Assembly: GCA_947631175.1 (NCBI GenBank) | Contig: CANRKI010000014.1 | Coordinates: 1-36,507 of the forward strand | Length of the DNA: 36,507 bases | DNA from: an uncultured Flavobacterium sp. | GTDB lineage: Bacteria; Bacteroidota; Bacteroidia; Flavobacteriales; Flavobacteriaceae | Direction: 5' to 3' | In this document: piece after piece, positions 19,121-29,393 of the stretch | Layout of the letters: every line of letters starts with the position of its first letter | Numbering within the stretch: the first letter of the stretch is position 1 | Made by a program: the position numbers and the translations under genes | Notes under the pieces: model-generated | Seen by the model: only the letters and a program-made list of their open reading frames with translations | The model's database searches: none | Told to the model about the DNA's origin: nothing

Positions 19121-20176
19121 TTATTCGATTGATTTTACAACCGCTTTTTCTGCTTCTTTTCGAGTACCATCAAAACCATCAATTCCAGAAACTGTAGTGT
19201 ATTTTAATACATATTTTTTACCTGGATTGATACGGTTATATACACTTTGGCACATTAAAGTAGCCTCGTGAAAACCACATAAAATTAATTTTAATTTACC
19301 TGGATAGGTGTTCACATCTCCAATGGCATAAATCCCTTCAATGTTGGTTTGATAATCTAATGCGTTATTTACTTTAATCGCATTTTTCTCGATTTCTAGT
19401 CCCCAATTTGCAATAGGACCTAATTTAGGTGTTAAACCAAATAAAGGAATAAAGTAATCACACTCTTTTATAAAGTCCTCTTGTCCTTCAATAGAAATGG
19501 TTACACCACTTACTTGATTTTCTCCATGTATTGTTGTAATTTCTGCAGGAGTAATTAAATTTATTTTTCCTTGATTTTTTAGATCTTGTACTTTTTGAAC
19601 CGAATCTAAAGCTCCTCTAAATTCATTACGTCTGTGAACTAAAGTAACTTCGCTAGCTACGTTTGCTAAAAATATGGACCAGTCTAAGGCTGAATCTCCA
19701 CCACCAGCAATTACAATTTTTTTATCGCGGAACACTTCAGGATTTTTTACAAAATATTCCACTCCTTTATCTTCGTAATATGCAATGTTATCAATAAGTG
19801 GTTTACGAGGCTCGAAACTTCCTAATCCACCAGCAATAGCAACTGCTTTACCATGGTGTTTTGTACCTTTATTTGTTGTAACAATAAAAGTACCATCTTC
19901 TAGCTTGTCAATAGTTTCAGCAACTTCATTAAGCGTAAATCCAGGTTCAAATTGTTTAATCTGCTCCATTAAGTTATCAATCAACTCGGCTGCTCCAACC
20001 GACGGATAACCTGGAATATCAAAAATAGGTTTTTTAGGATATAATTCAGTTAGCTGCCCACCAGGTTGTGGTAAACCGTCAATAATATGACAACGAAGTT
20101 TTAGTAATCCAGCTTCGAATACGGCAAATAACCCCGTAGGTCCTGCACCAATTATAATAATATCAGTTTCAATCAT
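19121..20176 (-). CDS. Thioredoxin-reductase-like ferredoxin--NADP reductase
   Basis: IIIGAGPTGLFAVFEAGL, PGGQLTELYPKK, GGGDSALDW, YAIGDVNTYPGKLKLILCGFHEA. Confidence 0.92.
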   Translation of the reverse strand: MIETDIIIIGAGPTGLFAVFEAGLLKLRCHIIDGLPQPGGQLTELYPKKPIFDIPGYPSVGAAELIDNLMEQIKQFEPGFTLNEVAETIDKLEDGTFIVTTNKGTKHHGKAVAIAGGLGSFEPRKPLIDNIAYYEDKGVEYFVKNPEVFRDKKIVIAGGGDSALDWSIFLANVASEVTLVHRRNEFRGALDSVQKVQDLKNQGKINLITPAEITTIHGENQVSGVTISIEGQEDFIKECDYFIPLFGLTPKLGPIANWGLEIEKNAIKVNNALDYQTNIEGIYAIGDVNTYPGKLKLILCGFHEATLMCQSVYNRINPGKKYVLKYTTVSGIDGFDGTRKEAEKAVVKSIE

Positions 20177-20255
20177 TTTAGAAAATTTAGAATTGTAAAT
20201 TTCAGCTTTCTACTATTATAATAATATGATAACTGTTTGATTTACGAATAAAAAT

Positions 20256-20495
20256 TTAGGCTACATTTTCGACTGTTTCGATTTGTGGAACGTACTTTTT
20301 AATCGTCGTTTCTACACCTGCTTTTAAAGTCGAGAAATTTAAACTGCAAGAAGTGCAAGCACCTTCTAACCTAACTTTTACGTGTTTTCCATCTTCAATA
20401 TCAATTAATGAGATATCTCCACCATCAGATATTAAGAAAGGTCTAATTTCTTCTAGTGCTTTTTCAACGCCATTTTTAATTTCTTCTGTAGTCAT
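20256..20495 (-). CDS. NifU C-terminal domain (NfuA-like) Fe-S scaffold
   Basis: EEIRPFLISDGGDI, GACTSCSLNFSTLKAGVE. Confidence 0.93.
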   Translation of the reverse strand: MTTEEIKNGVEKALEEIRPFLISDGGDISLIDIEDGKHVKVRLEGACTSCSLNFSTLKAGVETTIKKYVPQIETVENVA

Positions 20496-20505
20496 AATTT
20501 CTAAA

Positions 20506-21636
20506 TTATTTTTTTACTGCTGAACAACCAGCCATTGTCGTAATTTTTATAGCCTCAGTAGGAGGTAAATTGTCGTTACGTTTTACAACTTCTTCCACAG
20601 TTTTTCTAGCAATTTCAGTAAATGCTTGAGCTACTGGAGTATCGTTTTGTAACGCAGCTGGGCGACCATAGTCACCAGCCTCACGAATAGATTGTACAAT
20701 TGGCACCTCGCCTAAGAAAGGAACTTGTAAATCTTCGGCTAAGTTTTTAGCACCGTTTTCACCAAAAATGTAGTATTTATTGTTTGGTAATTCTTCTGGT
20801 GTAAAGTAAGCCATGTTTTCAACAATTCCTAATACAGGAACATTGATGCTTTCGTTTTGGAACATAGCAACTCCTTTTTTAGCATCTGCTAAAGCTACCG
20901 CTTGTGGTGTAGATACTACAACTGCACCTGTAATTGGTAAAGATTGCATAATTGATAAGTGAATATCTCCTGTTCCTGGAGGTAAGTCTAATAATAAAAA
21001 GTCTAATTCACCCCAGTTTGCATCAAAAATCATTTGGTTTAATGCTTTAGCTGCCATTGGTCCTCTCCAAATTACAGCTTGATCTGGTGAAGTGAAGAAA
21101 CCGATTGATAAAATCTCGACACCGTAAGAAGTAATTGGTTGCATTTTTGATTTTCCGTCAACTTCAACCGAAATTGGTTTTGCTGTTTCAACATCAAACA
21201 TAATTGGCATTGATGGTCCGTAAATATCAGCATCTAAAATACCAACTTTAAAGCCCATGTTTGCTAACGTTGCTGCTAAGTTAGCTGTGATAGTAGATTT
21301 TCCTACACCACCTTTACCCGAAGAAACGGCGATGATGTTTGAAATACCAGGAATTTCTTTTCCTTTAATTCCTGTTTTTTCTGGAGCTTCAACCTTAATG
21401 TTAACTTTTACATTAACGCTGTCAGAATATGTTGTGTGAATTAATTTTTTAATATCGTCTTCTGCACGTTTTTTAATGTGCATTGCAGGTGTTGTTAACA
21501 CTAAATCAACTACAACCTCTTCGTTTCCAAAAGTAACTACGTTTTGTACCGCACCACTTTCGACCATATTTTTACCTTCACCAGCAATAGTAATAGTTTC
21601 TAATGCTTTTAGAATATCTTTTCTATCTAATTTCAT
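20506..21636 (-). CDS. Mrp/ApbC-family Fe-S carrier ATPase
   Basis: SSGKGGVGKSTITANLA Walker A, LDADIYGPSMP, LLLDLPPGTGDIHLS. Confidence 0.95.
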   Translation of the reverse strand: MKLDRKDILKALETITIAGEGKNMVESGAVQNVVTFGNEEVVVDLVLTTPAMHIKKRAEDDIKKLIHTTYSDSVNVKVNIKVEAPEKTGIKGKEIPGISNIIAVSSGKGGVGKSTITANLAATLANMGFKVGILDADIYGPSMPIMFDVETAKPISVEVDGKSKMQPITSYGVEILSIGFFTSPDQAVIWRGPMAAKALNQMIFDANWGELDFLLLDLPPGTGDIHLSIMQSLPITGAVVVSTPQAVALADAKKGVAMFQNESINVPVLGIVENMAYFTPEELPNNKYYIFGENGAKNLAEDLQVPFLGEVPIVQSIREAGDYGRPAALQNDTPVAQAFTEIARKTVEEVVKRNDNLPPTEAIKITTMAGCSAVKK

Positions 21637-21793
21637 AAATTAATTCTAGTAAATTTAAATATTTTACTTTCAGTACTTTATTTGCACTGAAATTACTTTA
21701 CAAAGATATTAATTCAGACTTAGACTAACAAAGAATATGAATCTGAAAGTTTTATTAAACTATAGATGAAATTGATTGTTGTATATTAACTAT

Positions 21794-22105
21794 TTATGGA
21801 ATCCACAAATGGTTTTCGAGGTTTTGTATTTGATTGTTTTTTATGGTAATTCCTTCGGACTCTAAAAGTTGTTGCATCAAATTTGTTCCATCAAAATGTA
21901 TCTTTCCTGTTAATAAACCTTTTCGATTTACTACGCGATGTGCTGGTATATCTTCGGCTTTTTTTGATGCGTTTAGTGCGTAACCTACCAATCGTGCAGA
22001 TTGTGGAGAACCTAATTTATTTGCAATTGCGCCATAGGTTGTGACTTTACCAAAAGGTATTTGTTTGGTTATTTCGTATACTTTTTGATAAAAACTTTGT
22101 TCCAT
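21794..22105 (-). CDS. MGMT-like (alkyltransferase-like) DNA-binding protein
   Basis: YEITKQIPFGKVTTYGAIANKLGSPQSARLVGYAL...IPAHRVVNRKG; PxHRVV rather than PCHRVV, so the acceptor Cys is absent. Confidence 0.88.
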   Translation of the reverse strand: MEQSFYQKVYEITKQIPFGKVTTYGAIANKLGSPQSARLVGYALNASKKAEDIPAHRVVNRKGLLTGKIHFDGTNLMQQLLESEGITIKNNQIQNLENHLWIP

Positions 22106-22109
22106 AATT

Positions 22110-22739
22110 TTAAATTATTTTAGGAATAAGTTTACAAAAGGTAATTACGGCAATACTTCCGGTAATTACGGCAATAATGATATTTATGTTTTTTAGGATA
22201 AAGTTATTTTCAATAGATTTATTTTTAAAAAGATGAATATAAAATCTAAAGGTTAAAAATGTTCCTAAAACGACCCCCAAGCTTAGAGCTAAGTTGTGCG
22301 AAGGTTGAAAGATGAAAAGATCAAATTTTGCTGCTGAGATGCTCACAAAAACATAAAAAGGAACCGGGAATACATTTAAAAGTGCAAGCAATATTCCTGT
22401 TAAAAATTTATTTGATTTCTTTTTAGAAAGATGAGGTGATTTTAGTTTGTTTCTTTTATTTTGGATTAAAAAAAAGATTGTTAATCCGGTAAAAATAGCC
22501 AATCCAATTTCCTGAATGATATTAGATATAAACGGGCTTTTATCAATTATTTTAGCAAAAAATATGGCAAGGTACGCTTGTAAAAATATTATTAGCAATG
22601 CCCCTGCCATAAATTGGTATGCCTTTTTTTTCCCTTCTTTTGTTGCAATCTGTACCGTAGTTGCATTTAAAATACCAGGTAGCAATGTACCTGCTATTGC
22701 TGCTGAGATTCCGATAGAAAAAGGGATGAAAGTGTGCAT
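22110..22739 (-). CDS. LysE-family transporter-like membrane protein
   Basis: Polytopic; GTLLPGILNATTVQIATKEGKKKAYQFMAGALLI; overlaps the trmB stop by 1 nt (TAATG). Confidence 0.78.
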   Translation of the reverse strand: MHTFIPFSIGISAAIAGTLLPGILNATTVQIATKEGKKKAYQFMAGALLIIFLQAYLAIFFAKIIDKSPFISNIIQEIGLAIFTGLTIFFLIQNKRNKLKSPHLSKKKSNKFLTGILLALLNVFPVPFYVFVSISAAKFDLFIFQPSHNLALSLGVVLGTFLTFRFYIHLFKNKSIENNFILKNINIIIAVITGSIAVITFCKLIPKII

Positions 22740-23413
22740 TATTTTATTCTAAATTTGATGTATGTTATTGCTTTATCTTGCTCTAAATACTGAGATTCGT
22801 AAAAGGTTTGTATTGCGGTTACAACCTCTGGGGCACCTTCGTTTTTATAAACATGGTGGTTTGCATATATCACCTCGTGACCTGCACCATGTAATAAACC
22901 TAAAGTATAGCCGTGCATAAATTCGCTATCTGTTTTTAAATTAACCACACCTTCTGGTTTCAAGATGTTTTTATAGCGTGCTAAAAATTCAGCATTTGTT
23001 AAACGATGTTTTGTACGCTTGTATTTAATTTGTGGATCAGGAAATGTAATCCAAATCTCATCAACTTCACCTGGAGCAAAACAATTTTCGATTAATTCAA
23101 TTTGTGTTCTTAAAAAAGCAACGTTGTTAATTCCTTGGTCAACGGCTGTTTTAGCACCTCTCCAAAAACGAGCTCCTTTAATATCAATTCCTATAAAATT
23201 TTGATTTGGATATCGTTCTGCTAAGCCTACTGAGTATTCTCCTTTTCCACATCCTAATTCTAATACAATAGGATTATTGTTTTTAAAAACCTTTTCGTTC
23301 CATTTTCCTTTAAACTCAAAAGTATTATCTACAATATCCTCACGACTTGGCTGAAACACGTTGCCAAATGTTTCGTTCTCTCTAAAACGTTTTAATTTAT
23401 TTTTACTTCCCAC
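22739..23413 (-). CDS. trmB: tRNA (guanine-N7-)-methyltransferase
   Basis: LELGCGKGEYSVGLAERYPNQNFIGIDIKGAR, ITFPDPQIKYKRTKHRLTNAEFL. Confidence 0.95.
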   Translation of the reverse strand: MGSKNKLKRFRENETFGNVFQPSREDIVDNTFEFKGKWNEKVFKNNNPIVLELGCGKGEYSVGLAERYPNQNFIGIDIKGARFWRGAKTAVDQGINNVAFLRTQIELIENCFAPGEVDEIWITFPDPQIKYKRTKHRLTNAEFLARYKNILKPEGVVNLKTDSEFMHGYTLGLLHGAGHEVIYANHHVYKNEGAPEVVTAIQTFYESQYLEQDKAITYIKFRIK

Positions 23414-23519
23414 GTTGCTTTCTAAATTGTTTTTGCAAAAATAGAAATATAAGATGAAATAAAAACATTATTTTTGAAGTTAAGCCGTATCTTAATAATT
23501 AATAAATCCTTAAAAATAA

Positions 23520-24557
23520 ATGAATTTTAATAATTTAGAGCACCTTTCTAACAAAAAAATACTTTTATGCCCACTTAATTGGGGTTTGGGTCATGCGGCT
23601 AGATGTGTTCCTATTATTAATGAACTTAAAAAACTGAATTGTGAAATTATTTTAGCTTCTGACGGCATTGCTTTGGATTTGTTAGTTAAAGAGTTTCCGG
23701 AATTAAAGTACTATAAATTATATAATTATAATATTGTTTATGCTAAAAATAAACGCTGGTTTAATTTAAAATTAATAAGTCAAGCGTACAAATTGTTTTT
23801 TGTTGTTTTGAAAGAAAAGCGTCTTGTAAATCAAATTATAGAAAAGGAAAATATCGACGTTTTAATTTCGGATAACCGATTTGGTGCTTTTTCTAAAAAA
23901 ATTCATTCCATATATATTACGCATCAAATTAATGTTTTGGCAGGTGTTTTTACTCCAATCACTTCTTTTCTTCATCAAAAAATAATAAAAAAATATACAG
24001 CGTGTTGGGTTCCCGATTTTGATGCAGCACAATCTGATGTTACTTTGGCGGGTAAATTAAGTTTTTCTGAAAAGATAAATGCTTTGTATTTAAATCCGAT
24101 TAGTCGATTAAAAAAAATATCAGTAGATGTGGATATTGATTATTTAATTTTGCTTTCTGGTCCCGAACCGCAAAGAGGTTTTTTGGAAGATATTTTATTT
24201 GATGCCTTTAAAAATATGGCAGATAAACGTATTGTTTTTGTGAAAGGAATTATGGAAACCGAACAAAGGCAAGAACGAAACAATCATATTTTGGTGTATA
24301 ATTTTGCAACGTCGACACAAATCGAAAATTTAATGAATAGGGCAGAAGTGGTAATTTGCAGATCGGGGTATACCACGGTAATGGATTTAACAGTTTTAAA
24401 CAAAAAGGCGTTTTTTATACCAACTCCGGGCCAGTTAGAGCAGGAGTATTTGGCTAAAAGATTAGAGTTTTTAAAGCTAGCTCCTTTTTGTAATCAGGAA
24501 AATTTTAAGGTTGAAATGCTGGAATTGGTTCAAAAATATAAAGGTTTATCGTGTTAA
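23520..24557 (+). CDS. UDP-GlcNAc transferase-like glycosyltransferase
   Basis: LCPLNWGLGHAARCVPII, LLSGPEPQR, VICRSGYTTVMDL...IPTPGQLEQEYLAKRLE. Confidence 0.88.
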   Translation: MNFNNLEHLSNKKILLCPLNWGLGHAARCVPIINELKKLNCEIILASDGIALDLLVKEFPELKYYKLYNYNIVYAKNKRWFNLKLISQAYKLFFVVLKEKRLVNQIIEKENIDVLISDNRFGAFSKKIHSIYITHQINVLAGVFTPITSFLHQKIIKKYTACWVPDFDAAQSDVTLAGKLSFSEKINALYLNPISRLKKISVDVDIDYLILLSGPEPQRGFLEDILFDAFKNMADKRIVFVKGIMETEQRQERNNHILVYNFATSTQIENLMNRAEVVICRSGYTTVMDLTVLNKKAFFIPTPGQLEQEYLAKRLEFLKLAPFCNQENFKVEMLELVQKYKGLSC

Positions 24558-24570
24558 GATAAACCTTTTA
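24541..24570. terminator. Terminator hairpin with the plus-strand stop codon in the loop
   Basis: AAGGTTTATC-gtgttaa-GATAAACCTTTT. Confidence 0.7.
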
Positions 24571-25611
24571 TGCTTTTTCTAAAGTGAACGAAAATTCGGA
24601 ACCTTTTTTATGTTGACTATTTACATAAATATGTTCTTGATGCGCCTCGATAATATGTTTTACAATTGCTAAACCAAGTCCAGAACCGCCTTGCGAACGT
24701 GCTCCACTTTTATCAACTCTATAAAAACGTTCGAACACACGAGGTAAATTTTTAGTTTCGATTCCCATTCCGTTGTCCGATATCTTAACAATTAATTTAT
24801 TACTGATTAACGGTTCAACACTAATTTCTGTCGTTCCTTTTTCGGCACCATATTTAATCGAGTTTTCAATTAAATTAATTAAAACCTGTCTGATTTTATC
24901 TTTATCGGCATTAACAAGGATGGGTTTTGAGTATTTACGATCAAATAAAAGTATGATTCCTTTTTTATCAGCATTCATCTCTAACAAATCAAAAATTTCT
25001 TGAATCAGTTCTAAAATGTTAAATGTTGTACGATTTAACTTTAATGTATCCGACTCAATTTTAGTGATCATATCTAAATCATTTACAATGTAAATTAATC
25101 GATCCACTCCACTTTGTGCGCGCTCTAAATATTTATCTCGAATGCTTTTGTCGTTAATCGCTCCGTCGAGCAAAGTTTCCAAATAACCTTGTACGGTAAA
25201 TAAAGGAGTTTTAAGTTCGTGGGCTACGTTTCCTAAAAATTCTCTTCGGTATTCTTCTTGAATTTTTAGATTATCAATTTCTGTTTTTTTTGTATTTGTA
25301 AATTCTTCTACCTCTTTTAATAAAGTAGACATGTCGTTTTTTATTTCCAGCTTTTTGGCACTGTTTGGATCTAAGAGAATTAAATGGTTGTATATTTTTT
25401 GAACTCTTTTATAAATAAAATTTTCAACACGATATTGTAATACTAAAAAAGCAAAAGTGTAAAGCAGAATTAAAAAGAGTATCGAGAACTTTAAAGGAAC
25501 TTGAACAGCAGTGTAATTGTGCAATAAAATTAAGCATACACCAGCAAAAAAACTGATGTATGTTGAGGAATAAAATGCGAACTTATAAGATTTTTTTAAG
25601 CGAACAGCCAT
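24568..25611 (-). CDS. Two-component sensor histidine kinase (PhoR-like)
   Basis: FLGNVAHELKTPLFTVQGYLETLL H-box, LINLIENSIKYGAE N-box, GSGLGLAIVKHIIEAH. Confidence 0.94.
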   Translation of the reverse strand: MAVRLKKSYKFAFYSSTYISFFAGVCLILLHNYTAVQVPLKFSILFLILLYTFAFLVLQYRVENFIYKRVQKIYNHLILLDPNSAKKLEIKNDMSTLLKEVEEFTNTKKTEIDNLKIQEEYRREFLGNVAHELKTPLFTVQGYLETLLDGAINDKSIRDKYLERAQSGVDRLIYIVNDLDMITKIESDTLKLNRTTFNILELIQEIFDLLEMNADKKGIILLFDRKYSKPILVNADKDKIRQVLINLIENSIKYGAEKGTTEISVEPLISNKLIVKISDNGMGIETKNLPRVFERFYRVDKSGARSQGGSGLGLAIVKHIIEAHQEHIYVNSQHKKGSEFSFTLEKA

Positions 25612-25613
25612 TA

Positions 25614-26315
25614 TTAAATTTCAATTTTATATCCTACGCCTTTAATTGTTTTAAAAAGTTCTTCTCCAATTTTTTCGCGTAATTTTCGAATGTGAACGTC
25701 AATAGTTCTTCCGCCAACAATCACTTCATTACCCCAAACTTTATCAAGAATTTCTTCTCGTTTAAAAACTTTTCCGGGCTTAGAAGCTAATAGATAAAAA
25801 AGTTCAAATTCTTTTCTAGGAAGGATGATTTCCTCTCCAGATTTTACAATTTTATATTCTTCTCTATTGATTTTAATATCTCCTAATATAAGAATATCCG
25901 GATTATTGTGCTCGTCTGTACCTGTATTTTGGTTATTTAATCGTCGTAATAAGGCCTTGATTTTGCTTACTAAAACCTTTGGTTTAACTGGTTTTGCAAT
26001 ATAGTCATCAGCACCGGCATCAAATCCAGCGATTTGTGAATAATCTTCACCTCTAGCGGTAAAAAATGTAATAATTGTATTTTGTAAATCCGGATTTCTT
26101 CGAATTTGTTCACAAGCCTCAATCCCATCCATTTCAGGCATCATTACGTCTAATATAATAAGATGCGGTTGTACAGATTTTGCCTTTTCGATAGCTTGTA
26201 TTCCATTTTCTGCAGTAAAAACGCTATAACCTTCTTGTTTTAAATTGTAACCTACAATTTCTAAAATATCTGGTTCATCGTCTACAAGTAATATTTTGAT
26301 AGCTGAATTATCCAT
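25614..26315 (-). CDS. OmpR/PhoB-family response regulator
   Basis: VDDEPDILEIVGYNLKQEGY receiver, LDVMMPEMDG, winged-helix GRTIDVHIRKLREKIGEELFKTIKGVGYKIEI. Confidence 0.95.
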   Translation of the reverse strand: MDNSAIKILLVDDEPDILEIVGYNLKQEGYSVFTAENGIQAIEKAKSVQPHLIILDVMMPEMDGIEACEQIRRNPDLQNTIITFFTARGEDYSQIAGFDAGADDYIAKPVKPKVLVSKIKALLRRLNNQNTGTDEHNNPDILILGDIKINREEYKIVKSGEEIILPRKEFELFYLLASKPGKVFKREEILDKVWGNEVIVGGRTIDVHIRKLREKIGEELFKTIKGVGYKIEI

Positions 26316-26402
26316 ATCCTACTTTAATACTTAAGTGTTTCTTTAGTTTCAAAATTACGTTAAATTATTGTACAAATACCGACTTTACAATTATTTAATA
26401 TG

Positions 26403-26419
26403 GTAACATAATGTTAACG
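26403..26419. promoter_or_regulatory. Candidate regulator box between the RR and TonB receptor genes
   Basis: gTAACATAATgTTAACGA: related half-sites about 10 bp apart in the divergent intergenic region. Confidence 0.25.
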
Positions 26420-26502
26420 ATAAGAAAAAGATAAGGTAAATAACATCTAACTTTTACTTAAAAATTAAGGTCTTGCTTTGCATAAAAATTTAACACACAA
26501 CT

Positions 26503-29235
26503 ATGAAAACAAATTTCTTCACACTTTTATTGTTTCTATCCAGTTTTTTTGGATGGGCACAAAAGGCAACAATTACCGGTAAAGTTTTAGACGCCGAATT
26601 TAATAACGCTCCTTTACCTTATGCATCTATTGTTATTAAAAATTCGACAAATGGTGTAAACTCTAATGATGATGGAAACTTTACATTAACTGTAGATCCA
26701 GGAACCTATGTAGTGCAAATTTCGTACTTAGGTTATAAAACAGAAGAAGTATCAATTGCGGTTAAAGCCGGTGAGAAAAAAGTAATCAATAAAACTTTAC
26801 ATGCAGATGCAGCGTCTAATCAATTAGAAGATGTGGTGATTAAAGTTGAAACCAATAGACAAAAAGAAACAGCTTTGTTGGCAGAACAACGTAAAGCAGT
26901 CGAGATTAAAACAAATATTGGAGCGCAAGAGCTAAGCCGTAAAGGAGTTAGTGATGCTAGTGCTGCGGTTGCCAAAGTTTCGGGAGTTCAAAAAACCGAA
27001 GGTTCAAGTCAAATTTATGTTCGCGGTTTAGGCGACCGATACAATTCGAGTTTTTTAAACGGATTGCCTATTTCTTCTAACGATCCTGAATTAAAAAATG
27101 TTGAGTTAGGATTGTTTTCTACTGATATAATCGAACTTATTTCGATAGATAAAACATACAATTCCTCTCTTTCTGGTGATTTTGGTGGGGCATCAATCGA
27201 TATTGTTTCTAAAAACTTTACGGGAAAACCTTTTCTAGAGGTTGGAATAGGATCAAACGTAAATACAAATGCCATAGGTCAAAATAAATTTTACATGGCA
27301 AAAGGATACAACGAATTTGGATTTAATGGATATAAAAATCCGCAATCGAGTTCTTTACGCAACTTTACTTTTGGTCGATCTTTAAATTACGATAGTCAAA
27401 ATCCGGTAGCGGGAAATGTTGGTATCAAAGCAGGTAAATCATTTAATGTAGGAAATCACGGTAAAATTAGTGCTTTTGCAACAGCAAGTATTAGTAATGG
27501 ATATGGTTATAAAGATGGTTACATTCGATCTGCACAAGCGCAAGGCGATTTTTTAAAAGATTTAAATCAGGAGGTTTATAGCTACAATACCAACACAACA
27601 GCTATGGCTAACTTAGGTTATAAAATAAACGATAAAAATCAAATAGCTTACAATTATATGTTTATCAATTCCTCTAACTTAGGAACTGATTTTTATAAAG
27701 GATACATTCGTGATATTGCAGATAACGGGCAAGGAGTTATTACACGTTCAACTTTCCGTCAAAACCAATTACACATTCATCAATTACTTGGTAAGCACGA
27801 ATTATCAGAAAGGTTAGATTTAAATTGGGCAGGATCTTATAATAAAGTAAATGGCTATATGCCAGACCGTTCGCAACAAACGTTAGTTTATAGACCTAAT
27901 ATTGATGATTATGTTTTTGTAACTAACTCTGCAACAGATAATCACCGTTACTTTCAGGAATTAACAGAAGATGAAATTGCAGGAAATGTATCAGCAACGT
28001 ATAAATTCGCTAAAAACGAAGACCAGTACAAAGGTAAATTAACAGTAGGTTATAACGGAAGAATTAAAAACAGAGATTTTAATGCAACTCAATACAACTT
28101 CCGTATCAACTCAATTAGTCAAGTAGCTAATATGTATGATTACGATGCCTTTTTTAATCAACAAAATTTAAGTAATGGATTGTTTGATATCAGAACTTAC
28201 AACGGTCGTAATACACCTCAATTTTATACAGGAGAACAAATAATTCATGCCGGATTTGCTAATTTATCTTATAAAATAAACGAAAAGTTAGACGCAGTAA
28301 TTGGTGCACGTTTCGAAAATATTTCTCAAGATGTAACATGGTTAACGCAATTAAGTTCTCGTGAAGGAAGCAACAGCCTTTCTAAACAAGCATTTTTACC
28401 AAGTTTAGTATTAAAGTACGCGTTAAAATCAAATCAAAATTTACGTTTTGCAGCAAGTAAAACATATACATTGCCTCAGTTTAAAGAAAGAGCTTTGTTT
28501 ATTTATGAAGATGTAACCGAAATTAAAGTTGGTAACCCTTATTTATACGCGTCTGACAATTATAATGTAGATTTAAAATGGGAGGTTTTCCCAACAACTT
28601 CAGAGTTGTTATCGGTAACCGCTTTTGGTAAATACATTCAAAATCCAATTAACGAAATCACACTAGCTTCTTCTACTAATGATATCTCTTACATAAACAC
28701 TGGAGATTACGGTTATGTATACGGAATTGAAGTTGAGGCACGCAAAAATATCATCGATTTTGCAAGTGAAAAAGAAAACAAACTTTCGGCTGGATTAAAC
28801 GTTTCTTACATGAAAACAGACCAAGAGTTAAATTCTGAAAAGGTAAGAAATGAAACCGATTACAATATCAATCTTACTAATGATAAAGCTGGATTTACAG
28901 GTGCATCAGACTTAATTTTAAATGCAGATGTAAGTTATTTTAAAGAATTTAAAAACGATAAAAATATTTTAGCAACCGTTGCGTATAACTATTTTTCAGA
29001 CAGATTATATGCTTTAGGAACAGAAAATAAAGGAAACTTAGTTGATAAAGGTTTTGGAACGTTAGATTTTGTTTTAAAATCAAATCTTAACAAAAACCTT
29101 TCGGTTTCTCTAAACGCTAAAAATATATTAAACCCTAAAATAGAACGAGTTCAAGAAAACTCGGACAGAGATATACAAGTAGGATCTTTCACCAAGGGGA
29201 GTGGTGTAAGCTTAGGACTAAGTTATGTTTTTTAA
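26503..29235 (+). CDS. TonB-dependent outer-membrane receptor with CarboxypepD-reg-like domain
   Basis: Signal peptide, ITGKVLDAEFNNAPLPYASIVIKNS...SYLGYKTEEV, plug VYVRGLGDRYN-like, C-terminal aromatic strand SLGLSYVF. Confidence 0.93.
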   Translation: MKTNFFTLLLFLSSFFGWAQKATITGKVLDAEFNNAPLPYASIVIKNSTNGVNSNDDGNFTLTVDPGTYVVQISYLGYKTEEVSIAVKAGEKKVINKTLHADAASNQLEDVVIKVETNRQKETALLAEQRKAVEIKTNIGAQELSRKGVSDASAAVAKVSGVQKTEGSSQIYVRGLGDRYNSSFLNGLPISSNDPELKNVELGLFSTDIIELISIDKTYNSSLSGDFGGASIDIVSKNFTGKPFLEVGIGSNVNTNAIGQNKFYMAKGYNEFGFNGYKNPQSSSLRNFTFGRSLNYDSQNPVAGNVGIKAGKSFNVGNHGKISAFATASISNGYGYKDGYIRSAQAQGDFLKDLNQEVYSYNTNTTAMANLGYKINDKNQIAYNYMFINSSNLGTDFYKGYIRDIADNGQGVITRSTFRQNQLHIHQLLGKHELSERLDLNWAGSYNKVNGYMPDRSQQTLVYRPNIDDYVFVTNSATDNHRYFQELTEDEIAGNVSATYKFAKNEDQYKGKLTVGYNGRIKNRDFNATQYNFRINSISQVANMYDYDAFFNQQNLSNGLFDIRTYNGRNTPQFYTGEQIIHAGFANLSYKINEKLDAVIGARFENISQDVTWLTQLSSREGSNSLSKQAFLPSLVLKYALKSNQNLRFAASKTYTLPQFKERALFIYEDVTEIKVGNPYLYASDNYNVDLKWEVFPTTSELLSVTAFGKYIQNPINEITLASSTNDISYINTGDYGYVYGIEVEARKNIIDFASEKENKLSAGLNVSYMKTDQELNSEKVRNETDYNINLTNDKAGFTGASDLILNADVSYFKEFKNDKNILATVAYNYFSDRLYALGTENKGNLVDKGFGTLDFVLKSNLNKNLSVSLNAKNILNPKIERVQENSDRDIQVGSFTKGSGVSLGLSYVF

Positions 29236-29244
29236 AGTGTGTTG

Positions 29245-29278
29245 TAAAAAGACCTTATGTTAACATAAGGTCTTTTTG
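29245..29278 (+). terminator. Terminator after TonB receptor
   Basis: AAAAAGACCTTATGTTAACATAAGGTCTTTTT near-perfect loopless palindrome. Confidence 0.85.
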
Positions 29279-29393
29279 TTTACAATAAACTTACATAACA
29301 TTTATATTTTTTTAAGAATTTAAAAATATTTAGCTAACCTTTTTCTCTGTTCAAAATATCAAATTTGTACAACAAAAACTTAAGAACAACACA

